The notes under the pieces: generated by a model
Seen by the model: only the letters and a program-made list of their open reading frames with translations
The model's database searches: none
What the model was told of the DNA's origin: nothing
Position numbers and translations under genes: made by a program
NCBI GenBank assembly: GCA_033675265.1
Contig: JAUJYZ010001532.1
Span: 62,001-126,000 of the forward strand
Source of the DNA: Actinostola sp. cb2023
Lineage: Eukaryota > Cnidaria > Anthozoa > Actiniaria > Actinostolidae
DNA length: 64,000 nucleotides
Direction of reading: 5' to 3'
Shown here: positions 55,175 to 64,000 of the stretch, piece by piece
Numbering within the stretch: the stretch's first letter is position 1
Layout of the letters: each line of letters starts with the position of its first letter

Positions 55175-56171
55175 TATATTAAAGATATAACAAATAAATA
55201 GAAAAATAAATAAGAAAATAATATTTAAGAAAAAGATCGTTTGAATACTGTAGCAACAAAGAGACGAACTGTGCAAGTGTCTTGTTATCCTTATTTTTTT
55301 TTTTATATATTTTTTTTAATTTTAGTGCTTTTTTAATTTTTTATTTTTTTATTTTTAAGAGCTTCTCTAAAAAGGTAACGCAACCATAACATTTTTTGAA
55401 TATTGTAGCAACGCAGAGTCATCTTTTCTTTTCTTTTCTTTTTTTCTTTTAATTTCTTTTTCTGGTTTGAAGAGTAGATTTCTCGATTACTCGGCGAGCA
55501 ATAACACTTTAGAATTATTTCCAAGTGGCCACTAGTAGTAGTAGTTCTGATTGATATCAATACAGGATGTGATAGTAATCAATAGCTGATTAACGTCAAT
55601 GAGGTTTGATGGGCCATTTTATGATGTAATTGCAAGTTTGGTATGTGCCGGTGTAGAAAGAGTATGTTTCAATACAACGAGTACAGTAGAACCGCTTCAG
55701 TTTCAGTTTTAATTCAGCTACAAGTTTATCACTATTTTATTTCATGTTAAATAACTGTGTATATCAGAATACTTGTAACGTGCATATAAAGTATTATTAT
55801 AAAATAGTCATCAATAAAACAAAAGTAGGTACATCGGACTACTAACTGAAAGTCGGGCTGAAAGTACCCAGTGACAAAGTTGTGTATGTATTCGGAGTTG
55901 GACATTGTGAACTTTTCAAGACAATAGTTTATTTAGCTGAAGGCTAATACTGTGCCACTGTTTGGGAATAAGGCAGGTGGAGATGGTACACTACTATGAC
56001 CCTTGAACGAGCAGCTCGCTGGGCTTACTGACATGATGCACTTTCTCAACTGGACATCCCTGGAATCCATAATTCAGATGCACGTACGCCTCTGTAGGTC
56101 TCTGCATGCTTTTAGAATTAACAAACAGAGATATGGCTTGGTCTATTATGAGCATGACCTATTATGAGCAT
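55175..56171. other. No gene; T-rich tract
   Basis: Long T/TTTTCTTTT stretches at 55290-55460; otherwise unique. Confidence 0.5.
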
Positions 56172-56345
56172 GACAAGCTACAAATACCAAGTATACACGA
56201 CACAAAGAACACAGTAGACAGTCACCCATCGCTACCAGAGACAAGCTACAAATACCAAGTATACACACAAAGAACACTAGAAAGTCACCCATCGCTACCA
56301 GCTGAGCATGACAAGCTACAAATACCAAGTTTCTACCCATCGCTA
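56172..56345. repeat. Tandem repeat, about 70-bp unit, three partial copies
   Basis: GACAAGCTACAAATACCAAG then TATACAC..ACAAAGAACAC then CACCCATCGCTACCAG. The third copy is shortened. Frames at 56106-56409 on both strands come from this array. Confidence 0.87.
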
Positions 56346-56435
56346 CAAACAACCTCACTATATATGTGATTATTACAAGTACTCGTTTTGCCCTAAAACA
56401 ATTGCACAATCAAGGCCCTATACATAACCCAAAAT

Positions 56436-56459
56436 CAAGGGGGGGGGGGGGGGGGGGGG
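56436..56459. repeat. Poly-G run
   Basis: About 22 G in a row with no MITE ends seen around it. Confidence 0.9.
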
Positions 56460-56790
56460 AGCAGTACGTATTTAACAGCAAAAATATATAAAAGTAGTTC
56501 AGTTCTCAGTGCTTTTTGGTATCTTTTTCGCCTTGCTAGTGGGGACAACTGCCCCCCTGTCCCTGTGCTGAGTACGATGCGCCCTGACAATGGAACTAGT
56601 GTCATCAACTTCTCTATCGTCCTTCAAGAAAGCCATTTTAACTGAACTATCAATTAATGCTGGCATTTGCCGAAATCGTGAATGCTGGCATTTGCCGAAA
56701 TCGTGAATGGGACTGGCAATATAATAACTATGTAACATTAGTGTTCCAAACAGCAGTTTCTATGGTTTAATTTTGAGAACAGAAACAATT
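56460..56790. other. No gene; short duplication
   Basis: ATGCTGGCATTTGCCGAAAT then CGTGA is repeated directly at about 56658 and 56681; no gene. Confidence 0.5.
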
Positions 56791-57291
56791 TTAGCTGAAT
56801 AAAATAACAAATCCGCCAGCAAATAAATAAGATTTCTTCAATATTTGCTGAAATGGATAAAATAACCAGCAAAAATTTAAAATATCTCTCGAAAATTGCT
56901 GGGAACCGGCTAACATTGGAATATCCGAAGTCATTTTGGAACGTGTTTCTACTAAGAGTACTGAAAGACTTACATATATACTGAAGCCTATTAGCCTAAA
57001 ATCCTTCCAATATTTGGCGATAAAACTACACATCGTGTGAAACTGCATTCCGTTTACATTTGAGCTTAATTGGTAAATAAAATAAATAAGATGTTTACTC
57101 AATATATCCAAAGCGTCAACAGCTTTAATTGTTGCTATATGTGATGCATTATGTTCGCCGCGCGAGACAGCACGTTGTTTGTACTCGGTAGTATATAGAT
57201 ACCATTTCGGTACATCTTTGCTATTTTCTGAGTAGATCTTGTATCGTAGACCTGATAAAAGATTCAAATCAGCAAAGACGGACGCACTCAT
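56791..57291 (-). CDS. Uncharacterised ORF, possible exon
   Basis: 166 codons from ATG to stop, unusually long for this AT-rich DNA and free of simple repeats. The first half is mixed and protein-like (MSASVFADLNLLSGLRYKI, KWYLYTTEYKQRAVSRG, NASHIATIKAVDALDILS). The second half becomes hydrophobic and phenylalanine-rich, as read-through into non-coding DNA would. Coding may therefore stop at an internal donor, for example TTGA|GTAAAC after ALDILS. No domain is recognised; no partner exon found. Confidence 0.33.
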   Translation of the reverse strand: MSASVFADLNLLSGLRYKIYSENSKDVPKWYLYTTEYKQRAVSRGEHNASHIATIKAVDALDILSKHLIYFIYQLSSNVNGMQFHTMCSFIAKYWKDFRLIGFSIYVSLSVLLVETRSKMTSDIPMLAGSQQFSRDILNFCWLFYPFQQILKKSYLFAGGFVILFS

Positions 57292-57523
57292 CGATAAGTT
57301 CTGTTGATCTATAGGCGTTGAGTGTAATGCGACGTCGAACCATCTTTAAAAGAATACTAGACACTCAAGGAAAAAGGAGACTCAGAATTGTACATGTACA
57401 ATCACAGGCAGCCCAACCATTGCTTTTGAGGTAAAATGATATTTGCGTCTTTTTTGATGGATTTCCTGTGGTAGAGAGCGCGCGTGCGCAATACGTAATG
57501 TTGGGTTCCCTGTGCATAAAAAT

Positions 57524-57658
57524 GTATTATGTTGGGCTCCCTGTGCGCGTCCCGTAAGACGCCCCGATGTACAGAGTGTATCTCATAGTGAAACGTTTCA
57601 ATATACACATGAACGGGCGCGTCCTGCGGGACGCACACAGAAAGCCCAACATAATACG
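57524..57658. mobile_element. Foldback MITE, ATTATGTTGGGCTCCCTGTG arms
   Basis: TATTATGTTGGGCTCCCTGT, then GCGTCCCG is mirrored by CGGGACGCACACAGAAAGCC, then CAACATAATA. A partial extra copy of the left end (TGTTGGGTTCCCTGTGCAT) lies just upstream at 57498. Confidence 0.8.
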
Positions 57659-57710
57659 CATAATTATTATTAAAGTAAAATATCAGACCGGGTTCTTGAC
57701 AGTACAGACC

Positions 57711-57935
57711 GAGGTCTGATATTTTCCTGTACTGATCGAGCAAGCGAGGTTATTAAGTTGTTTATTATATGGCATTTTAATCGAGATCTGATAGTTTCCT
57801 GTACTGATCGAGTAAGCGAGGTTATTAAGTTGTTTATTATATGGCATTCTTAATCGAGATCTGATAGTTTCCTGTACTGATCAAGCAAGCGAGGTTATTA
57901 AGTTGTTTATTATATGGCATTTTTAATCGAGGTGA
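57711..57935. repeat. 75-bp tandem repeat, three copies
   Basis: CTGTACTGATCGAGCAAGCG, then AGGTTATTAAGTTGTTTATT, then ATATGGCATTTTTAATCGAG, repeated with few differences. Confidence 0.93.
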
Positions 57936-58573
57936 GGTTATTTTTATCGTGACAAAAAAATAGTATAGTAATCCCGCACGAACATTACTGGAGAATATTG
58001 CCCGCTAAACAACCAATCAGATCGCGCGATTTTACGAGAATTAGCTTGTGCTATATATTAAACACCCATCCTATATTAGCGGCTTACGAGAAAAATACTG
58101 AACAGAGAGAGAGAGAGAGAACGGGGAGTGGCACTCTATGCAAATCACAATCTAAGAAAAAGGGAAATTCGATTTCTTAACATCACTCGGCATAAGATAA
58201 AGATCAATTGACGTAAACATGAGTTATTTTAACTCCAGGTTCAGAGTTAATATAACTCTAATACAAAAGTAGCCCTTCTAAGAGTCAAGTGAACTTTTAT
58301 CAGAGGATTACGTTCACTCAAGAGAAACTCCTGCGGAAGAGTTAAGATTCCTCCAATATTAGCTGCTTTTTGTTGTCAATAACAGTTTACGCATGCGTCT
58401 CTCATTCTTTTCTCTTCTCTGGGCTTCCCGTGTCGGTCTATTGACAGACTTCTCTTCTCATCAGGGGATCCCAGAAGTGAGGCTATCTTCGATTCTCTGG
58501 TTAGAGATTTAGCTTTGTTTTATCCCTCTTCCTACAATCTTGGACAAAACTAGTTGAGACACTACGAATTTTG
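57936..58573. other. No gene recognised
   Basis: AACCAATCAGATCGCGCGATTT at 58009-58030 is another inverted TGATTGG plus GC box. A GA run lies at 58103-58120. Confidence 0.45.
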
Positions 58574-59052
58574 TAGACATTAGAGCTGATAATTTATAGG
58601 ATCGCAAATTAAAGCACTTCTTTATATTTCTTTAACCCCCGTCCCCCCGGTTCAATGTTGATGTTTCAGAAACTAGACACCCTAGACATGATTATGTAGA
58701 CATTAGAGCTGATAATTTATAGGATCGCAAATTAAAGCACTTCTTTATATTTCTTTACCCCCCGTCCCCCCGGTTCAATGTTGATGTTTCAGAAACTAGA
58801 CACCCTAGACATGATTATGTAGACATTAGAGCTGATAATTTATAGGATCGCAAAATCACTTCTTTGTATTTCTTTAACCCCCGTCCCCCCTGTTCAATGT
58901 TGATGTTTCGGAAACTAGACACACTAGACATGATTATGTAGACATTAGAGCTGATAATTTATAGGATCGCAAAAGCACTTCTTTATATTTCTTTAACCCC
59001 CGTCCCCCCGGTTCAATGTTGATGTTTCGGAAACTAGACACACTAGGCATGA
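58574..59052. repeat. About 120-bp tandem repeat, four copies
   Basis: Each unit holds TGTAGACATTAGAGCTGATA, CCCCCGTCCCCCCGG and GTTGATGTTTC. Units start near 58574, 58697, 58819 and 58936 and differ by few bases and short indels. Confidence 0.95.
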
Positions 59053-59846
59053 TTTTGGACAACGAACAACATTGTTTTGGGGGGAGGGGGGAAGAGGAGA
59101 GAGGCTAATCCCCTTTGGAGTTGTCCGCCATCTTGAAGCTAATTTGAAATTCAGATTTTGTCACGCTTGCCATCCAACATGGCGGAAATGATCACGTGAC
59201 CAAGTTAGTGCATATCGCCTATTTTACCCACATGCTTGGAAGTGTCTCAACAGCTATGTCCAAGATTGTAGATACAAAAACAATGTAACAAAAAAATGTA
59301 GACTTAACGACTATATGGAAAGAAACCTAAAAGTAGAGAAAAACGAATTAGTGAAAAAGCAGTTTTTAAAAGCAGCATTTTGACAGTATTTTCGCAGATT
59401 AATTATTTGCCTCTGCAGCCATATTTTGCACAATCTCGACCAGTAATTGTTAAATATTGCCGGCTGAATCTTCGCGCTCTTACGATATTTACTTTGGTAT
59501 TTATTGACTCTGAAGTACGTACAACACTGTAGTTCATATTACTGGAGGCCTCCTATTTTCTCGGAGTCTGTATCTTCTAAAACAAAATTGGGTTCCCTGT
59601 AGTAACTAATCCACAGGTGCAAAATAACATTATATTGAGTTCCTGTGTGAGAAATACTGAAATAGACTGAGTGAGATTAATCCCGTACACCGTATGCCGT
59701 ATCCCGAAACCCGTGACTAGCTAAGAATTAACTCTCATGTGCGCACTTCATATCAACTTGTTACCACAGGAAACCCATTAAAAAACCCTAGAAAAGTAGC
59801 GGAACTTGCTCCCTGTGCTTGGACGTAGTTTCTGAATTAATGATAT

Positions 59847-59851
<5 letters not shown>
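59053..59851. other. No gene recognised
   Basis: GTTGTCCGCCATCTTGAAGC, then AACATGGCGGAAATGATCAC at 59121-59200 is a loose inverted pair around CCGCCAT/ATGGCGG, with CACGTGA next to it. No open frame follows on either side. Confidence 0.45.
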
Positions 59852-60345
<494 letters not shown>

Positions 60346-60547
60346 ATACATCTACAAGTGCTTAGAAGCACATTACAAAAGTTGTTGGGCGCTTTACAAA
60401 AAGGCTAGATGGCTTAGAGAATTATTAATTATAACATATAAATAACAACCTAACAAGTATGATACTAGTGTGATAATGTTGACTAATATCTAAGTATACA
60501 AGTGAAATATTACAAAATAAGCAAACTCATCCTGTCTATAAAGACGA

Positions 60548-60960
60548 AGACACACGGTGCAACATTGCGGGCAATATTGCCGGCAATCGCGCGATTTCAG
60601 CGTGTGTACATGTGGCACCTCAGTTTGTTGCGCGTAATATTACTTTTAAGTAATATTAAAAGTATGAGAATCGCATTGTACTTCAATAAGCTTGGCCATA
60701 TTACAGAGGTGGACACACGCTGCAAAGGTTTAAAGGTGTAAATTAAAGGGGAACTGAAGACAAATTTATTTTCTCAAGAAAGTTAGATATGTCTTATATT
60801 ACCATTACTTTAGTATTATTTTTTTGTAAATCTTTCTTAGATATCGACATAATTTACGTTCAATATGGAATATCATCCGCCATTTTGCCGTTTTACCGTC
60901 GGCTCAAATATTTTTGTTTGACAGCATGCAATATTGTGCGCTATGTTGCATCGTGTGTCT
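60548..60960. mobile_element. MITE with a TTAA-end element nested inside
   Basis: AGACACACGGTGCAACATTG, then GGGCAATATTGC (60548-60580) is mirrored by GCAATATTGTGCGCTATGTT, then GCATCGTGTGTCT (60928-60960). Inside, 60743-60917 starts TTAAAGGGGAACTGAAGAC and matches 44382-44550 almost base for base, so a truncated copy of the 3.5-kb element's left end sits in the older MITE. Confidence 0.83.
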
Positions 60961-61434
60961 GTACCTTAAGAATCAATGTGTTTTTACCATGTCCCCTGCA
61001 CGTGCACACATCGTGCCAGCAGTGACATCATCACACGTGTTTATCATTACGACAATAGATACTATCGTAACTCAATAATATGATGTCGTTACGTACCCAT
61101 GCTCCCTTTCGGTCTCGTCGCGTGGGTTTGAACACTTTTTAATTACCGACAAAGCTTTTAAAACAGCTGTCATATATAGTATACCACATTGTACAATCGT
61201 TGTCGGGTTATTCGTACTTTTTACTTGCGCCCTGATTGGAGCTAAGACCGCAATGGTGTCTGGGAAGGAAAACAGCCTAGTTTTACTGAAAACAACATAA
61301 ATCTTCTATATCGCCTTTAGATATCCGCTGAACAGTTCGAACCTACAAGGATGGATATAGAAGGGTTGATAATATTACGATTTTATTTAATAATAATAAT
61401 AATATTAATAATAATGATAAAGAACTATGATATG
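60961..61434. other. No gene recognised
   Basis: Unique AT-rich sequence ending in AAT units at 61388-61416. Confidence 0.5.
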
Positions 61435-61646
61435 TATAGAAATGGAAACTTGTGAGGAATATACAGAACAAATGTTCGGAAAAATCAGACGCCTCGAGCG
61501 GGATTCGAACCCACGACACCCCGATTTCATGACAGGTGCTCTACCCAATGATCGGCCGGGGTGTCGTGGGTTTGAATCCCGCTCGAGGCGTCTGATTTTT
61601 TCCGAACATTTGTTCTGTATATTCCTCACAAGTTTCCATTTCTATA
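61435..61646. mobile_element. Foldback element built from tRNA-like SINE sequence
   Basis: Arms 61435-61523 and 61558-61646 are inverted copies. Each carries a tRNA-type B box, GTGGGTT(C/T)GAATCCC, then GCTCGAGGCGTCTGATTTTT. The loop, read on the minus strand, completes an A-box-like GGGTAGAGCACC. The minus strand thus reads as one tRNA-like unit with an extra inverted 3' half. AAT repeats flank both ends. Confidence 0.82.
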
Positions 61647-61677
61647 CTTGAAAATAATAATAATAATAATATACATG

Positions 61678-61800
61678 AAAAAAATGCTCGATTCTGATTG
61701 GCTTAGAGCAGTGCGGTTGAAAAGTAATTTGCACTGCAGTGCAAATTACCTTTAATTGCACTGCAGTGCAAATACTTTTTTTTCATGAATATTATTAATT
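61678..61800. mobile_element. Palindromic repeat with TTTGCACTGCAGTGCAAA words
   Basis: TTTGCACTGCAGTGCAAATT occurs twice in succession (about 61728 and 61756) between ATGAAAAAAA and TTTTTTTCATGA ends. Probably a short MITE. Confidence 0.65.
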
Positions 61801-61934
61801 GGTAATCACACGATTTCTCGTTCAATTTGGAATAATTTGCACTCGTGTGTTTTTCAAAGAGCTCAAATTACACTCGCCCTAAACCCACTCGTGCAAATTA
61901 TTTCCAAATTGAACTCGAAACCGTATGATTACCT

Positions 61935-61970
<36 letters not shown>

Positions 61971-61982
61971 AAACTACTACTA

Positions 61983-62014
<32 letters not shown>

Positions 62015-62377
62015 GTTCTTGTGGCTCGTGCAATTTTGATACTCTTTGAAAAACTTGAAGCCAAAAAGCTACCACTCGTGTAAGGAAAAAACGCTTTTTT
62101 ATTTCCGCGAAATTTCAAAACATAGGAGCGCGCGGAGGATTTCAATTGAACTCGAAACGCCTGACTGAAATATATGTAAACATGGCGTCGATCGACGTGG
62201 AAGCTACAATTTTTAGACATAATGGATTCCAATATAAGCATGACACCGACTGCACAAACTACATGTCCAAAACTACTACTATTGGAAACTACTGAAACTC
62301 TAACTACTACTACTACTACTTTGTAGTTATCCGCCATATGTTTCTACTACGATTGAAGAAACGTAAAAACTAGCTAT

Positions 62378-62415
<38 letters not shown>

Positions 62416-62504
62416 TTTTAAAGGGGAATACTACTACTACTACTACTCCATACTATTGTAATGTAATCTACTACTACTACTACTCGAAATTTCTGGCGAT
62501 ACTA

Positions 62505-62596
<92 letters not shown>

Positions 62597-62610
62597 ATAA
62601 TAATAATAAT
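61935..62610. repeat. CTA microsatellite blocks in a degenerate repeat
   Basis: Runs of CTA/TAC at 61935-62015, 62308-62322, 62378-62416 and 62468-62596, separated by unique DNA and closed by AAT units. Frames rich in serine or valine here are artefacts. Confidence 0.92.
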
Positions 62611-63320
62611 AATAACTTTATTTGAAACGTTCAATTACCCAACATTCTTTGTGGTCCTAGTTTTGACGATCGCATAAAACCATTAAACGTTGCTTATCTG
62701 AACTGGCTTTTCGTGATACTCTTGGCGTCTTGTCTTTCATGATTTATCGAAGAACAGATAACGATTTTCCAGTTTGGTTTATAAGGCTGTTGCTAATAAT
62801 TAATCAAAGATTCTCATAATTGATAATAAGGAAACACAGACCAGTTTAAGTTTCAGATTTCAACTCCAGAAAACCTGACGCACGCTCTTGGCAGCTGCAA
62901 TTAAGTAAATTCTCTACAATGAAATTATCTGTTATTGGCTCGACTTGTGCCGAGCAAGTATGCTGTAGATTCTCAATATAATTGTCCAATTCCGGTTGTA
63001 CATTTCAAATTAAAGAGAACTGATATACCGCGCCCAAGACCGTTCGTTTTTTTTCCAATGTGTATTGCATAAGATATGGCAAGGAAAAACGTATGCCAAT
63101 ATATGTGAATTTTATAGGTCTCACCAAAATACCCCTTCCCACCTCCCTTTACCTGAATCTCCTACCCCTCCCTCTCCCTCTTTCTGGGTAGTCTCAGATC
63201 AGGTAACTCAGTAGCAGAGGAGACTTTTCAGCTTTGATGCTAACCGACAATCCATCGAGACATCAGTCACTGGAAGAGAACGCACGCTCTCAAACGTGCC
63301 TTATTAGAAATTACTTGACT
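62611..63320. other. No gene recognised
   Basis: Unique sequence; a C-rich CCCTCCCTCTCCC tract at 63130-63185. Confidence 0.5.
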
Positions 63321-63762
63321 TATATATTAGAAATTACGTGAATTATTAGAAATTCTTTGGAAATCTTGGAAATTCTTGGAAATTCTTTTGAAATCTTGGA
63401 AATTCTTGGAAATTCTTTGGAAATCTTGGAATTTCTTGGAAATTCTTTGGAAATCTTGGAATTTCTTATGAAATCTTAGGAAATTCTTTTGAAATCTTGG
63501 AAATTCTTGGAAATTCTTTTGAAATCTTGGAAATTCTTGGAGATTTTTTTGAAATCTTGGAAATTCTTGGAAATTCTTTTGAAATCTTGGAAATTCTTGG
63601 AAATTCTTTGGAAATCTTGGAATTTCTTGTGAAATCTTAGGAAATTCTTTTGAAATCTTTGAAATTCTTGGAAATATCTTTTGAAATCTTGGAAATTCTT
63701 GGAAATTCTTTGGAAATGCCCTTCCAACGGATTTCTAATGAATTTCCAAAGTTTGAAGATCG
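63321..63762. repeat. GGAAATTCTT / GAAATCTTGG minisatellite
   Basis: An array of about 30-bp units made of TTGGAAATTCTT and TTTGAAATCTTGGAAA. It is closed by GGATTTCTAATGAATTTCC, then GTTTGAAGATCGC, the same flank as at 19079-19118. Frames such as repeated FQDFKRISKN are array artefacts. Confidence 0.93.
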
Positions 63763-64000
63763 CTTTTTTTCAGTAGTCGGCGGTATTGAGTCAGTAATAT
63801 TATCTTCTCTAGCCTTAATTTTCAAGAACATATAATAATTATAATATTCTTATTCTAGTTTATTTGTACACCTGATATTCGGGGCGGGAAAACGCCAAAC
63901 CTCGCATGCAGTCAAGTTACGTGTGCGTCAATGGAATACTGTAGCTAGTAAACATATATCTACTGACGAACATTTTACAGATCGAGTCTATGATAAATTA
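63763..64000. other. No gene recognised
   Basis: Window end; AT-rich, no feature. Confidence 0.5.

Noticed and set aside
57402..57743. 113-codon minus frame
   Set aside because: Most of it runs through the foldback MITE at 57524-57658 and the 75-bp tandem repeat.
62011..62337. 108-codon minus frame
   Set aside because: Begins in a CTA microsatellite and continues in degenerate repeat sequence.
63476..63831. Frames with FQDFKRISKN repeats
   Set aside because: Translation of the GGAAATTC minisatellite.

Overview
This is a eukaryotic, animal window that most likely comes from a cnidarian, and best fits an anthozoan (coral or sea anemone type). The grounds are AT-rich sequence with very low gene density, two intronless rhodopsin-class GPCR genes, a multi-copy neuropeptide precursor, canonical GT/AG introns, tRNA-derived SINEs, a relic of a GIY-YIG (Penelope-like) retroelement, and a dense population of short foldback and MITE-type DNA transposons. 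The species assignment is inference; no ribosomal or mitochondrial marker is present.

Genes. Three single-exon genes are well supported. GPCR-1 is on the minus strand at 13745-14896; its first ATG is at 14896. The peptide-hormone precursor is on the minus strand at 28987-29724. GPCR-2 is on the plus strand at 38098-39225. The two receptors are clear paralogues and flank the peptide gene within about 25 kb. The precursor carries five CX4C units, which are predicted to become six-residue disulfide-ring peptides framed by dibasic sites. A fourth gene is visible only after splicing: a two-exon small secreted protein of 70 residues on the minus strand (exons 53268-53393 and 52470-52556), with a signal peptide, GTAAGT donor, TTTTAG acceptor, TATA-like box and AATAAA. 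Three further single exons with good splice signals (3314-3480 plus, 30461-30603 minus, 43352-43461 minus) and one uncharacterised ORF (56791-57291 minus) are weaker candidates.

Layout. 1-8 kb: a twin-CRE promoter-like patch, several foldback elements (one with a 9-bp target duplication) and a candidate exon. 8-13.7 kb: a 16-bp minisatellite and mostly featureless DNA. 13.7-15 kb: GPCR-1. 15-28 kb: tandem duplications, a SINE, a 1.1-kb 17-bp minisatellite and a MITE cluster. 28-31 kb: a SINE and the peptide precursor. 31-37 kb: a near-perfect 380-bp hairpin and many foldbacks. 38-39 kb: GPCR-2. 40-52 kb: microsatellites, a 3.5-kb nested transposon with TTAA ends, hAT-like MITEs and a retroelement relic. 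52-54 kb: the spliced secreted-peptide gene. 54-64 kb: MITEs, tandem repeats, long trinucleotide arrays and a foldback SINE.

Together. The working idea is a local peptidergic cluster: a cyclic-peptide precursor between two diverged receptor paralogues, with a second small secreted protein about 23 kb beyond the precursor. Ligand-receptor pairing is not shown by the sequence; only proximity and family type are.
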